From positions 7,861,831 through 7,925,830 of the forward strand of contig NZ_KI911783.1 of NCBI RefSeq assembly GCF_000515415.1: 64,000 nucleotides of DNA. Direction: 5' to 3'. A program made the translations under genes and the position numbers. The notes under the pieces are model-generated. The model was not told the origin of the DNA and made no database searches. It saw only the letters and a list, made by a program, of their open reading frames with translations. This document shows, piece after piece, positions 18,169 through 26,803 of the stretch. The stretch's first letter is position 1. Each line of letters opens with the position of its first letter. Origin of the DNA: Bradyrhizobium sp. WSM1417. Its GTDB lineage: Bacteria; Pseudomonadota; Alphaproteobacteria; Rhizobiales; Xanthobacteraceae.

Positions 18169-19197
18169 ATGCCACGCCGGAAATTTGCCTGGGAGAAGCT
18201 GTCGGATGACGCGTTGCTCAAGCAACGTCTCTCCAGCCTGAGGGTTACGGTCGAAGGCACCTGGCTCGAGGATTGCGTCAGCACACTCTATGAGGAGCTG
18301 GAAGAACGGGATATCCGGCTGCGGCCGCACACCTGGATGTCGAGCGAATGGTTCAGTCCGGGCGGCGTTCCCGGCATCGCCATTCCGTTCTATCTTGCTC
18401 ATCCTCGCCTGATGAAGCTCGAAAAGAAGATGATGTTCGACGTCGAGGGCGGGACCTGGCGCGAGTGCATGGCCATCCTCCGTCACGAGGCGGGCCACGC
18501 GATCCAGCACGGCTACCAGCTACAGCGCCGGCGGCGCTGGCAGCAGCTGTTCGGCCCGTCGTCGAAACACTACCCGCGGTACTACCGGCCCAATCCGGCG
18601 AGCAGGCGTTACGTCCAGCATCTGCGGCTGTGGTATGCGCAGAGCCATCCGGACGAGGATTTCGCCGAGACCTTTGCGGTGTGGCTGCGGCCCCGTTCGA
18701 ACTGGCGGACGCGATATGCTGGTTGGCCGGCGCTGAAGAAGCTCGAATATGTCGACGAGCTGATGGGCGAGATCGCGGGAAAGCGGCCGCCGATCGCGAC
18801 GCGGGAGCGTGTCGATACGCTGGGTCGGCTCAGCCAGACGCTCGAAGAGCACTACAAGAAGAAGCAGGCGTTCTACGCCTTCACGCCCCCCAAGACCTAC
18901 GACCGCGATCTCTCCCGGCTGTTTTCAGCCGATCCACGGCATCACCGCTCAAAGCCGGCTTCGGCCCTGATCCGGCGCCACCGCTCCCAGATCAGGCAAT
19001 TGGTCGCGCGATGGACCGGCGAGAATCAGCTTACGCTCGATGCCGTGCTTGACGAGATGATCTCTCGCTGTCGCGAGCTCGATCTGCGTGCCGTCGGCCC
19101 TGAACAGAAGCTCGTTCTCGACTTCATCGTCCTCGTGACAGCCAAGACGATGCACACGATGTTTGGCCCGTCTCGACGAAAATGGATCGCGCTATGA
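18169..19197 (+). CDS. Putative zinc metallopeptidase (HEAGH motif), paired with an ATP-grasp gene
   Basis: The product is 342 residues without signal peptide. The zinc motif RHEAGHAIQHGY (about residues 104-115) is followed later by DEDFAETFAVWLRP (about 163-176), the usual second metal-ligand block of the putative zinc-binding metallopeptidase family. The C-terminal 130 residues are basic and helical. Its stop overlaps the start of the ATP-grasp gene (ATGA), so the two products are made together. A role in processing a peptide or ligase product is inference; I know of no characterised example. Confidence 0.82.
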   Translation: MPRRKFAWEKLSDDALLKQRLSSLRVTVEGTWLEDCVSTLYEELEERDIRLRPHTWMSSEWFSPGGVPGIAIPFYLAHPRLMKLEKKMMFDVEGGTWRECMAILRHEAGHAIQHGYQLQRRRRWQQLFGPSSKHYPRYYRPNPASRRYVQHLRLWYAQSHPDEDFAETFAVWLRPRSNWRTRYAGWPALKKLEYVDELMGEIAGKRPPIATRERVDTLGRLSQTLEEHYKKKQAFYAFTPPKTYDRDLSRLFSADPRHHRSKPASALIRRHRSQIRQLVARWTGENQLTLDAVLDEMISRCRELDLRAVGPEQKLVLDFIVLVTAKTMHTMFGPSRRKWIAL

Positions 19198-20228
19198 GAC
19201 GTCTGCGCATTCTGGTCCTCATGCATCCGGACTTCGTGCCGCCGGACTCCAGCGACGGGCACACCGCGCAGGAAATCAACGCGTGGAAAACCGAATACGA
19301 CGTGGTGAGTACCTTGCGCGCGGCAGGCCATGAGGTTCGCCCGCTAGGCGCGCAGGAGGAAATCAGGCCGGTGCGCGAAGCGATCGAGGAGTTCAAGCCG
19401 CACGTGGTTTTCACGTTGCTGGAGGAATTCCATAACAACGTCGCCTTCGACCAGCACATCGCGAGCTATCTCGAGCTGATGAAGGTCCCTTATACCGGAT
19501 GCAATCCGCGCGGCCTGACCCTGGCCCGCGGCAAGGATTTGTCCAAGACGCTGGTGCATCACCGCCGGATCGCCGCTCCGGCTTTTGCCGTCTTCCCGAT
19601 GCGCCGCAAGGTGAAACGCCCGACGCGTCTTGCGCTGCCGCTGATCGTCAAGAGCCTGAACATGGATGGCTCGTTCGGCATCTCGCAAGCCTCGATCGTC
19701 GATACCGACGAGAAGCTGGCCGAGCGGGTTGCCTTCATCCACGAGCGGGTCGAATCCGCCGCCATCGCCGAGCAGTTCATCGAGGGGCGAGAGCTCTACG
19801 TCGGCGTGCTCGGCAACAACCGCTTACGCGTTCTGCCGATCTGGGAGTTGAAATTCGGCAGCATGGGCGGCCGCTCGTCACGGCATATCGCCACGGAGAA
19901 GGCCAAGCACGACACCGACTATCAGGAAAAGGTCGGCATCGTCGATGGACCTGCGAAGGATCTGGCGCCGGAAGTGACCGCCAGGATCCAGCGGGCCGCG
20001 AAACGCATCTACCGGGTGCTTGGCCTCGACGGCTACGCGCGCATCGATTTTCGTCTCACCGCCGACGGCACGCCGTATTTCATCGAAGCCAATCCCAATC
20101 CCGAGATCGCCAAGAGCCAGGAATTCGCCACGGCGGCTCTACATGCCGGGCTGAAATATCCGGCTCTTCTGCAGCGCATCCTGGCCCTCGGGATCAGCCG
20201 CGCCAAAGCGGGGGTGTCATTGGGGTGA
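19194..20228 (+). CDS. ATP-grasp ligase (D-Ala-D-Ala ligase-like)
   Basis: The product is 344 residues from MRRLRILVLMHPDF. ATP-grasp features are an N-terminal Rossmann-like part, LELMKVPYTGCNPRGLTLARGK, LPLIVKSLNMDGSFGI as the ATP-binding loop, and DFRLTADGTPYFIEANPNPEI, the metal-binding end with Glu and Asn. The family joins carboxylates to amines through acyl-phosphates. It is not Ddl itself: it lacks mur neighbours and is fused by a 4-base overlap to the zinc-peptidase gene. The substrate is unknown; peptide tagging or peptide metabolite synthesis is a hypothesis. Confidence 0.88.
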   Translation: MRRLRILVLMHPDFVPPDSSDGHTAQEINAWKTEYDVVSTLRAAGHEVRPLGAQEEIRPVREAIEEFKPHVVFTLLEEFHNNVAFDQHIASYLELMKVPYTGCNPRGLTLARGKDLSKTLVHHRRIAAPAFAVFPMRRKVKRPTRLALPLIVKSLNMDGSFGISQASIVDTDEKLAERVAFIHERVESAAIAEQFIEGRELYVGVLGNNRLRVLPIWELKFGSMGGRSSRHIATEKAKHDTDYQEKVGIVDGPAKDLAPEVTARIQRAAKRIYRVLGLDGYARIDFRLTADGTPYFIEANPNPEIAKSQEFATAALHAGLKYPALLQRILALGISRAKAGVSLG

Positions 20229-20244
20229 TGACGGCGGCGATCGC

Positions 20245-20287
20245 CCCTCATCCTTCGAGACGCGCTTGGCGCCCCTCCGGATGAGGG
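20245..20287. repeat. Intergenic palindromic element
   Basis: CCCTCATCC (20245-20253) pairs with GGATGAGGG (20279-20287) around a TTCGAGACGCGCTTGGCGCC-type loop. It lies between the convergent ATP-grasp and ribH genes and can act as a terminator-like structure in both directions. Confidence 0.65.
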
Positions 20288-20304
20288 ATCGTCGTTGCGC
20301 TGCG

Positions 20305-20883
20305 TTACACGATTCCCGCCGCGACCTGGCCGCGCAGGCGTTCGAGCCCGAGCAATGTCTCCGCACAGGCGGCCGCCACCTCGACGCCCTTGATCGCAAA
20401 ATGCCTGCGGAAGAAATCGTAGTGCACCTCGGTCTCGTGGAATTGCTGCGGTGTCAGCACCGCGGAGAACACGGGCACCTCGGTGCGCAGCTGCACGTCC
20501 ATCAACGCCTTGATCACGGTGTCGGCGACGAACTCATGGCGGTAGATGCCGCCGTCGACGACGAGGCCGGCCGCGACGATCGCGGTGTAGCGTCGTGTCT
20601 TGGCGAGGATCTGCGCATGCAGCGGGATCTCGAACGAGCCCGGCACCTCGAACACGTCGACATGATTGAGGTGGCGCGCTTCGGCCTCCTTCACGAAGGC
20701 GATACGGGCCTCCGCGACCACGTCGCGGTGCCAGCAGGCCTGCACGAAGGCCACCCGCTGCGGTTTCGCAAAGCGCGGATGGTCGGGCGCCGGATCGTGC
20801 GGAACCGGCGGTGGCGTTCGGGTTGGTTGGGACGTTTCGGCTTGGGAAGTTTGGACTTGGGGATCTTGCAACATCTGATTCAT
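20305..20883 (-). CDS. ribH: 6,7-dimethyl-8-ribityllumazine synthase, type II (RibH2-like)
   Basis: The product is 192 residues with a 40-residue Pro-rich N-terminal extension. Core motifs are VAFVQACWHRDVV, FEVPGSFEIPLHAQ and a catalytic-loop region RHEFVADTVIKALM, with LTPQQFHETEVHYDFFRRHF near the end. The length and lack of a rib operon point to the decameric type II form seen in rhizobia and Brucella. It condenses a pyrimidine with dihydroxybutanone phosphate to give the riboflavin precursor. A GAGGAAA ribosome site precedes the ATG, and an FMN riboswitch lies 79 bases or more upstream. Confidence 0.93.
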   Translation of the reverse strand: MNQMLQDPQVQTSQAETSQPTRTPPPVPHDPAPDHPRFAKPQRVAFVQACWHRDVVAEARIAFVKEAEARHLNHVDVFEVPGSFEIPLHAQILAKTRRYTAIVAAGLVVDGGIYRHEFVADTVIKALMDVQLRTEVPVFSAVLTPQQFHETEVHYDFFRRHFAIKGVEVAAACAETLLGLERLRGQVAAGIV

Positions 20884-20934
20884 GGCTTTCCTCAGTTAAG
20901 GACCAGAATCAGGGCACACGGAACGACAAACAGC

Positions 20935-20950
20935 CGCATCCTGCGATGCG
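20935..20950 (-). promoter_or_regulatory. Hairpin between FMN riboswitch and ribH
   Basis: CGCATC-CTGC-GATGCG forms a 6-bp stem just 3' of the aptamer on the minus strand, without a U-run. It may belong to the expression platform; this is inferred. Confidence 0.4.
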
Positions 20951-20961
20951 TCTGCCACCGA

Positions 20962-21117
20962 CCGTTCTCTTTCATCCGGACTTTAACCGTCGGCCTCGGA
21001 GTTGCACCGAATCTGCTGACCCTTCCCCTCAGCAACAGACTTTGAGGAAGGCGCTCGCGGGCTTAGGCCTTACGGCCCTTACCGCCGGTGGGGACTTTCA
21101 CCCCGCCCTGAGAACAT
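20962..21117 (-). promoter_or_regulatory. FMN riboswitch (RFN element) controlling ribH
   Basis: Reading the minus strand, the hallmark RFN blocks occur in order: TTCTCAGGGCGGGGTGAAAG, TCCCCACCGGCGGTA, then AGCAGATTCGGTG, CCGAGGCCGACGGTTAAAG and TCCGGATGAAAGAGAA, where the final GAGAA closes P1 with TTCTC. This is the consensus FMN aptamer, which senses flavin mononucleotide and turns off downstream expression when FMN is abundant. It lies between the transcription start side (above 21120) and ribH at 20883. No clear terminator is visible, so translational control is more likely. Confidence 0.95.
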
Positions 21118-21503
21118 CGGCCGCCCGGAATGAACGGCCTGACCGAAATATGACGCCGGTTCGGGGCCGCGGCAAGCGGGTTCCGCATGGGAAAACCGCA
21201 TGGTCCCATGCCGGGATGGCGGTCCAGGGGGCACGCGGCGGAATTAGCGATTGGCGGGCCATCGAATCCGATTCCGGTTTGTTCTTCCCGTTAATAATTG
21301 TGGCCGAGATGAGCTGTGGACGAACGAGTCCTGACTTGTGGACGGACTCGGCAGCCAGTTGCGCAGATTCCGCAAATCACATCAGTTGATCCGCGACAAG
21401 CCCGCGCTGATCCGAACGGATCGCCTTAGCAATATTAAGGAGCGCGCGCCGGACCAACCGCGTGCGTATCAAAGACAACAAAAAGGCAAGAGGTCGAGAC
21501 GGC
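21118..21503. other. Intergenic region with divergent promoters of ribH and the ybjN-like gene
   Basis: This non-coding stretch lies between the riboswitch and the start at 21504. It is locally AT-richer around 21290-21300 (TTAATAATTG) and 21430-21440 (AGCAATATTAAGGAG), consistent with promoters. A weak hairpin GAGTCC/GGACTC spans 21326-21349. Short open frames in it have no coding character. Confidence 0.5.
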
Positions 21504-22004
21504 ATGTCCCTGCTCGAAGGCACTATCGATTCCAAAAACCATCCGCTCGCGGTGGTCGAGGATATCGCTGCCAGCAACAACTGGCCGTTCGAACGCTCCG
21601 GCGAAGACGAACTCACGATTGTCTCCAAGGGACAATGGACCGACTACCAGATCTCCTTCACCTGGATGGGTGAGATCGAGGCGCTGCATCTGGCCTGCGC
21701 GTTCGACATGAAGATTCCGGTCGCGCGACGGGGCGAAGTGCAGCGGCTCGTGGCCGCGGTCAACGAGCAGCTGTGGGTCGGGCATTTCGACCTGTGGACC
21801 ACCACCGGCATGATCATGCATCGGCAGGCCCTGGTGCTGCCGGGCGGGCTCATCGCCTCCACCGGGCAGTGCGAAGCCATGCTCGCCGGCGCCATCCACG
21901 CCTGCGAACGCTATTTCCCGGCATTCCAGTTCGTGGTGTGGGCCGGCAAGTCCACGGGGGAAGCCATGGACGCGGCCATGTTCGACACGGTGGGCGAGGC
22001 GTAA
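21504..22004 (+). CDS. YbjN domain-containing protein
   Basis: The product is 166 residues from MSLLEGTIDSKNHP; the frame opens 14 codons earlier with a lysine/arginine-rich segment that is not family-like. The pattern (VVEDIAASNNWPFERSGEDELT..., then a DYQISFTWMGEIEALHLACAFDMKIP strand-rich block) matches YbjN, a fold related to type III secretion chaperones. The biochemical role is unclear; YbjN affects motility and stress in enterobacteria. It lies upstream of proC but is separated by a repeat element. Confidence 0.85.
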   Translation: MSLLEGTIDSKNHPLAVVEDIAASNNWPFERSGEDELTIVSKGQWTDYQISFTWMGEIEALHLACAFDMKIPVARRGEVQRLVAAVNEQLWVGHFDLWTTTGMIMHRQALVLPGGLIASTGQCEAMLAGAIHACERYFPAFQFVVWAGKSTGEAMDAAMFDTVGEA

Positions 22005-22023
22005 GACCTCACCCCTCTCCAAC

Positions 22024-22168
22024 GTCGTCCCGGACAAGCGTAGCGAAGCGGAGCGCAGATCCGGGACCCATACCGCATGATTTCGCTGTATCGCGCGATG
22101 CTTGTTGCTCTGCCTTCCATCCACTAGAAACATTCGGGGTTATGGGTCCCGGCCTTCGCCGGGACGAC
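22024..22168. repeat. Dispersed inverted-repeat element, class A (GTCGTCC ends), copy 1
   Basis: The left end GTCGTCCCGGACAAG and an internal CCGGGACCCATA are mirrored by a right end TATGGGTCCCGG...CCGGGACGAC. The outer GTCGTCC/GGACGAC ends form a terminal inverted repeat. It sits between the ybjN-like gene and proC, and its right end abuts the proC start codon region. Confidence 0.8.
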
Positions 22169-22189
22169 ACCGAATTTGTGGTGACCACA

Positions 22190-23014
22190 GTGGCGAACAG
22201 CACTCTCCAAAACATCACCGGCACCATCCTTCTCGCCGGCGCCGGCAAGATGGGCGGCGCGATGCTGACCGGATGGCTTTCGGGCGGTCTCGATCCGCGC
22301 CGCGTCGCGGTGATCGATCCGCACATCTCGGCCGAGATCACCGCACTTGCCGCCAAGGGGGTTGCGCTCAATCCGGACGTGACGGCGGCGGGCCAGGCCG
22401 AGACGCTCGTGGTCGCGGTGAAGCCGCAAATGTTCCGCGAGGCCGGCGCCAAGCTGAAGCTATTCGTCTCCGACAAGACCTCCGTGCTGTCGATCATGGC
22501 GGGAACCACGATCGCCTCGCTCGAGGAGGTCTGCGGCGGCGCGGTCGTGCGCGCGATGCCGAACACGCCGGCCGCGATCGGTCGCGGCATCACGGTGGCT
22601 GTCGCCGCGAACAACGTCAGCGCACAGCAACGCGCGGTGGCCGATGCGCTGCTACGCGCCACCGGCTCGGTCGAATGGGTCGACGATGAGAGCCTGATGG
22701 ACGCGGTGACCGCGGTGTCGGGCTCGGGCCCGGCCTATGTGTTTTTGCTGGCCGAAGAGCTCGCGCGCGCCGGTGTCGAGGCCGGATTGCCCGAGGCGCT
22801 CGCGACAAAACTCGCACGCGAGACCGTCGCCGGCTCGGGTGAACTTCTCCACCAGTCGGAGCTTGCCTCCGGCACGCTGCGCCAGAACGTCACCTCGCCC
22901 GGCGGCACCACCGCCGCGGCGCTCGGTGTGCTGATGGGCGAACCAGGCCTGCGCGATCTGATGATCCGCGCGATCGCGGCGGCGACGCAGCGGTCGAAGG
23001 AATTGGCGAAGTAG
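22190..23014 (+). CDS. proC: Pyrroline-5-carboxylate reductase
   Basis: The product is 274 residues, starting with GTG at 22190; GTGs at 22178 and 22181 are equally in frame. The NAD(P)-binding motif LLAGAGKMGGAML opens the protein; VVRAMPNTPAAIGRGI, AVSGSGPAYVFLL and the C-terminal SPGGTTAAAL are ProC signatures. It performs the last step of proline synthesis. A class A repeat ends about 20 bases upstream, so the leader is very short. The stop is 4 bases from that of the convergent thioesterase gene. Confidence 0.95.
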   Translation: MANSTLQNITGTILLAGAGKMGGAMLTGWLSGGLDPRRVAVIDPHISAEITALAAKGVALNPDVTAAGQAETLVVAVKPQMFREAGAKLKLFVSDKTSVLSIMAGTTIASLEEVCGGAVVRAMPNTPAAIGRGITVAVAANNVSAQQRAVADALLRATGSVEWVDDESLMDAVTAVSGSGPAYVFLLAEELARAGVEAGLPEALATKLARETVAGSGELLHQSELASGTLRQNVTSPGGTTAAALGVLMGEPGLRDLMIRAIAAATQRSKELAK

Positions 23015-23017
23015 CGG

Positions 23018-23410
23018 CTACGCCCCCAACCGCTTGTTGAACATCGCGACATTGACGAGCCCGCGGGCGTGGCGGCCTTCGCCGAGTTTTCGCGAGCCCT
23101 CGAAGGCCTCGACCTCGAAGCGGATGACGCGGCGCTCGACTGCGAAAACCTTCGCGGTGGTCCGCACCGTCGCACCGACAAGGGCTGCTGCAAGATGGCG
23201 GATATCGACCTCGGTGCCGACGGTGACCCAGCCGGACTGAAGGACGCTGCGAATCGCATCGCCCGACGTCATCTCCATTTCCAGAATCATCATCGGCGTC
23301 GCATAGACCATCGGCATGCCGGGCACGAAATGCCCGACCGTGCGCTCCACCGGCACCACCAGCGTGCGCTCGGCGCTCATGCCGACCTTGATGAAGTCGC
23401 GTGCGTCCAT
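23018..23410 (-). CDS. Hotdog-fold thioesterase (FlK-like)
   Basis: The product is 130 residues. It begins MDARDFIKVGMSAERTLVV and contains HFVPGMPMVYATPMMILEMEM, a hotdog helix with an acidic residue, then LQSGWVTVGTEVDIRHLAA and TTAKVFAVERRVIRFEVEAF. The layout matches fluoroacetyl-CoA-type thioesterases, but the substrate here is unknown. It converges on proC with 3 bases between stops. Confidence 0.85.
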   Translation of the reverse strand: MDARDFIKVGMSAERTLVVPVERTVGHFVPGMPMVYATPMMILEMEMTSGDAIRSVLQSGWVTVGTEVDIRHLAAALVGATVRTTAKVFAVERRVIRFEVEAFEGSRKLGEGRHARGLVNVAMFNKRLGA

Positions 23411-23427
23411 GGGGCCTCACTATTGGT

Positions 23428-23567
23428 GTCGTCCCGGCCTAGTGCGCAATTGCGCACGGGGGCCGGGCCCCATAACCACCGAATTAAGTTTGCCGAAGAC
23501 TTGCGATTGACAGCTCGCGCAACAATGCAGGCCTGTGGCTATGGGTCCCGGCCTTCGCCGGGACGAC
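23428..23567. repeat. Dispersed inverted-repeat element, class A, copy 2
   Basis: Left end GTCGTCCCGGCC with CCGGGCCCCATAACC, right end TATGGGTCCCGG and CCGGGACGAC. An inner hairpin GTGCGCAATTGCGCAC (23442-23457) is a perfect palindrome. Same design as the copy at 22024-22168. Confidence 0.8.
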
Positions 23568-23593
23568 GATGGTGTCTGCAGCTACAGCGGTGA

Positions 23594-23797
23594 CTACTTC
23601 TTCGCAGCCGCCGCGCGCTCCACGAACGTCTTGCCGCCCTTCATCTTGTGGCGGAGCGGGGCCTCGTTGATCTGGATGACGACGGCGTCGGCATCGACGC
23701 CGAGATTCTTCACCAGTGCCTGGGTGATGTCGCGCATCATGCCGGCCTTCTGCTCGTCGGTGCGGCCTTCGGCCATGCTGACAGTGATCTCAGGCAT
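23594..23797 (-). CDS. 4-oxalocrotonate tautomerase-family protein
   Basis: The product is 67 residues from MPEITVSMAEGRTDEQK. The residue after Met is Pro, the catalytic base in this family after Met removal. The helix KAGMMRDITQALVKNLGVD and strand AVVIQINEAPL follow the normal fold, though it has a longer lysine-rich tail. It isomerises enol/keto acids; the substrate is not known. It is upstream of hisS in the same direction but separated from it by a palindromic repeat. Confidence 0.88.
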   Translation of the reverse strand: MPEITVSMAEGRTDEQKAGMMRDITQALVKNLGVDADAVVIQINEAPLRHKMKGGKTFVERAAAAKK

Positions 23798-23855
23798 TTT
23801 TCTCTCCCTTGGGCCTAACACCGGCCATTGACGGGCGCCATCAAACAGGAGGCGG

Positions 23856-23878
23856 ATGCCCGGGACAAGCCCGGGCAT
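23856..23878. repeat. ATGCCCGGG palindrome between tautomerase and hisS
   Basis: ATGCCCGGG (23856-23864) and CCCGGGCAT (23870-23878) form a perfect 9-bp stem over a 5-base loop. This is REP-like and could terminate or stabilise either neighbour. Confidence 0.6.
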
Positions 23879-23896
23879 GGCGGCGTCAGCGAATAG

Positions 23897-25417
23897 CTAG
23901 CCCCAGCTCACGTCATGGCGCGCCAGCACCTCGCGAACTTTGGCGACAAGATCGGCCTCGCTGCACGAGAACTGCGCCGGGCGGCTCTCACGCCATTCCT
24001 GGTTGGAAGCGATCGCGGCCGCCGCCTTCGCGCCCTCGATCAGATCCTTGATCTGCACCTCGCCACGCGCTTTTTCATCCGAGCCCTGGATGATGACGCA
24101 AGGCGCATTGCGGCGATCGGCATATTTGAGCTGGTTGCCCATGTTCTTGGGATTGCCGAGATAGAGTTCGGCGCGAATGCCGGCGCTGCGCAAGCTCGCG
24201 ACCATCTTCTGATAGTCGGCGACGCGGTCGCGGTCGAACACGGTGACAACGACGGGGCCGAACCCGGGCTTCGTGTCGAGCTTGCCGAGCAGGGTCAGCG
24301 CGGCCTGAAGCCGCGACACGCCGATGGAGAATCCGGTCGCCGGCACCGGCTCCCCGCGGAAGCGCGAGACCAGGCCATCATAGCGGCCACCACCGCCGAC
24401 CGAGCCGAACCGCACGGGGCGGCCTTTTTCATCCTTGGTGTCGAGCAGCAGTTCGACCTCGTAGACGGGGCCGGTGTAATATTCGAGGCCGCGCACCACG
24501 GAGGGATCGATCTTGATGCGGTCTGCCCCGTAACCCGACGCCGTCACCAGCTTGGCGATCTCTTCCAACTCGCTCACGCCGGCCTGACCAACTTCGCTCT
24601 TGGCGAGATAGGTTTCCGCCGCGGCAATGGCCTCTTTCCAGTCGTCGCGCGGTTTGGTGATGGCCAGCACAACGTCGGCCTCCGACGCGTTCAGGTTGGC
24701 GCCCTTCGTGAAGTCGCCCTTGCCTTCTTCGCCGCCATCCCATCTGCCGGGACCGAGCAGCTTGCGAACTTCCTCGGCGGGAAATTTGTCGAGCTTGTCG
24801 ATTGCGCGCAACACGGTCAGTCTGCGGCCCGCGTTCTCTTCGCCGCCGAGCCCGATTGCTTCCAGAACGCCGTCGAGCACCTTGCGGTTGTTCACCTTCA
24901 CGACATACGAGCCGCGCGCAATGCCCAGCGCTTCCATCGTGTCCGCCGCCATCATGCAGATCTCCGCGTCCGCCGCCGGCGTCGCCGATCCCACCGTATC
25001 GGCGTCGAACTGCATGAACTGGCGGAAGCGGCCGGGGCCGGGCTTCTCGTTGCGGAACACGTAGCCGACCCGGTAGCTGCGGTAGGGCAGGACCAGGCCG
25101 TCGGTCCCGTAGCGCTCGCCGACGTAGCGGGCGAGCGGCGCGGTCAGATCGTAGCGCAAGCTAATCCACTGCTCGTCGTCGTCCTGGAACGAGAACACGC
25201 CCTCGTTCGGACGATCCTGGTCGGGCAGGAACTTGCCGAGCGCATCGGTGTATTCCATCGCCGGCGTTTCCACGGGCTCGAACCCGTAGAGCTCGTAGAC
25301 CGTCCGGATCTTTTCCACCATCTCGCGCGTCGCCCGGATCGCGGCGGGATCGCGATCCTCAAGCCCGCGCGGCAGGCGCGCCTTCAGTTTCTGGGGTTTT
25401 TTGGATTTTTCGGCCAT
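23897..25417 (-). CDS. hisS: Histidyl-tRNA synthetase
   Basis: The product is 506 residues from [10 protein letters not shown]; a start 3 codons earlier is possible. Class II features are [46 protein letters not shown] (motif 2 region), ...[18 protein letters not shown], and the HisRS-specific [12 protein letters not shown] with [11 protein letters not shown]. The C-terminal anticodon-binding domain is intact. It charges tRNA-His. It precedes the two DUF2314 genes and ends 18 bases before a palindromic repeat. Confidence 0.97.
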   Translation of the reverse strand: MAEKSKKPQKLKARLPRGLEDRDPAAIRATREMVEKIRTVYELYGFEPVETPAMEYTDALGKFLPDQDRPNEGVFSFQDDDEQWISLRYDLTAPLARYVGERYGTDGLVLPYRSYRVGYVFRNEKPGPGRFRQFMQFDADTVGSATPAADAEICMMAADTMEALGIARGSYVVKVNNRKVLDGVLEAIGLGGEENAGRRLTVLRAIDKLDKFPAEEVRKLLGPGRWDGGEEGKGDFTKGANLNASEADVVLAITKPRDDWKEAIAAAETYLAKSEVGQAGVSELEEIAKLVTASGYGADRIKIDPSVVRGLEYYTGPVYEVELLLDTKDEKGRPVRFGSVGGGGRYDGLVSRFRGEPVPATGFSIGVSRLQAALTLLGKLDTKPGFGPVVVTVFDRDRVADYQKMVASLRSAGIRAELYLGNPKNMGNQLKYADRRNAPCVIIQGSDEKARGEVQIKDLIEGAKAAAAIASNQEWRESRPAQFSCSEADLVAKVREVLARHDVSWG

Positions 25418-25467
25418 GCGCGGCATTTACCAGCCGACGCGCGAAGCGGCAACTGCCGGGTAGGCCC

Positions 25468-25992
25468 TTACGGCTGCTCCATCCGTGCCCGCAGCGCATC
25501 GGCATCCGCTTTCGGCAGCGACTTCAGCGTCGGCTTGATGGTTTCGCCGCCAACGATCTTCCCGTTGCGCATGAACATCCAGTCCGAGATGTCGGCTTCG
25601 CTGAACTTGACCTCGTCGCCTGCCCGCTTGCCGGGTAGATCGCGTGGCTCATTGGCGAAGAGGCCGGAATAGCCCCCATTCGGCAGCTTCTTCACCTCGG
25701 CGATCCAGATGTGCTCACCGCCCTTGCGGGTCGAAAAGTGTACCTTCAGGGCGTGCCCTGTCTCTGACGGTTTCGGCGCCTCGTAGGAGGCCCAGAAGGT
25801 CGGCAGCGTGCCACGCGCGCGCGCGATCGCGGTGTTCATCTCCGGATCGGTGGTGCGCACGTCGACGACGGGCGAACGGCCCTCAGCTGAGACATCCGGC
25901 TTGGGGCCGATGGTCAGAATGCCGAAGACAGTGACGCCGGCGATTGCGGCGAGAACGGCCCATTTCAGGGGTTGGGGAAGAGTGGATGCCAT
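25468..25992 (-). CDS. DUF2314 domain membrane-anchored protein, copy 1
   Basis: The product is 174 residues from MASTLPQPLKW. One N-terminal helix (about 11-29) anchors or exports it. The DUF2314 part (50-165) contains ARARGTLPTFWASYEAPKP and the conserved EADISDWMFMRNGKIVGGET. It is a close paralog of the 26111-26629 product, and the last about 125 bases of the two genes are nearly identical. A longer open frame upstream reads into that neighbour and is not real. DUF2314 function is unknown. Confidence 0.85.
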   Translation of the reverse strand: MASTLPQPLKWAVLAAIAGVTVFGILTIGPKPDVSAEGRSPVVDVRTTDPEMNTAIARARGTLPTFWASYEAPKPSETGHALKVHFSTRKGGEHIWIAEVKKLPNGGYSGLFANEPRDLPGKRAGDEVKFSEADISDWMFMRNGKIVGGETIKPTLKSLPKADADALRARMEQP

Positions 25993-26110
25993 GGTCGCGA
26001 TGTCCGGATGGATGAATATCTCCGGGCTTTGTCGCGGGAACGTGGCGGGGCGTTCATGGCCGTCGCCGCAAGCAGAGGCAACGGAAGAGAGATTGTTCCG
26101 CGCCCAAGGC

Positions 26111-26629
26111 TTACGGCTGCTCCATCCGGGCCCGGAGCGCGTCGGCGTCCGCCTTCGGCATGGATTTGAGCAGCGGCTTGATGGTTTCGCCGCCGACGAT
26201 CTTGCCGTTGCGCATAAACATCCAGTCCGAGATGTCGGCATCCTTGAAGGCGGCGAGGTCTCCCAACCGCTTTCCTGGCAGATTGCGCGGCGTATCCCCA
26301 AACCGCGCTGCATATTCCCCACCCGGAAGCTTCTTCACTTCACTCATCCAGATGTGCTCGTCGTTCCCGGTGCTCGGAAATCGAACCTTGAGAGTGTGCT
26401 CCGTCTCCGTTCGCTTTGGTGCTTCATAGGAAGCCCAGAAGACAGGCAGGGTAGCGCGTGCCCGAGCGATCGCGGCATTCATTTCGGCGTCCGTGTCGGC
26501 CACGCTGATGATCCGGTCCGCCACCTCGACCGCCGGCCCGGGACCCAATGTTAGAATGCCGAATAGAGCGACTGCCGTTACGACAGCGGATACGGCCCAC
26601 TTGATTGGCTGGGAGAGAGGGGCAGGCAT
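26111..26629 (-). CDS. DUF2314 domain membrane-anchored protein, copy 2
   Basis: The product is 172 residues from MPAPLSQPIKW, with an N-terminal helix near 12-28 and the DUF2314 body, DADISDWMFMRNGKIVGGET. It shares most positions with the 25468 product; the shared C-terminus KADADALRARMEQP is identical. The two genes are adjacent, in the same direction, 118 bases apart, so a tandem duplication is clear. Whether they form one unit with ilvE or hisS is not evident. Confidence 0.85.
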   Translation of the reverse strand: MPAPLSQPIKWAVSAVVTAVALFGILTLGPGPAVEVADRIISVADTDAEMNAAIARARATLPVFWASYEAPKRTETEHTLKVRFPSTGNDEHIWMSEVKKLPGGEYAARFGDTPRNLPGKRLGDLAAFKDADISDWMFMRNGKIVGGETIKPLLKSMPKADADALRARMEQP

Positions 26630-26724
26630 GTCGCGAGGTCTGAGAGGCTTGATGTCTCGTCATCCTCGCACAGTTGCAGTGATGGATTCAACAACTAAAG
26701 GTTAGCGCCGTTCGTGCAAACGCG

Positions 26725-26751
26725 GCGCACTTCCTTCGCAGGAAGGTGCGC
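26725..26751. terminator. Hairpin downstream of ilvE
   Basis: GCGCACTTCC pairs with GGAAGGTGCGC (one bulged G) about 50 bases beyond the ilvE stop. No U-run follows, so it may only stabilise the transcript end. Confidence 0.4.
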
Positions 26752-26803
26752 TGCGGATCCGTTTCGCGAGCTTGGCCCCGCGCTCGGCCCAGGAGACGAG
26801 GTC

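Noticed and set aside
25993..26322. N-terminal extension of the first DUF2314 gene to 284 codons
   Set aside because: It reads through the 3' end of the second DUF2314 gene in a different frame and has no coding character.
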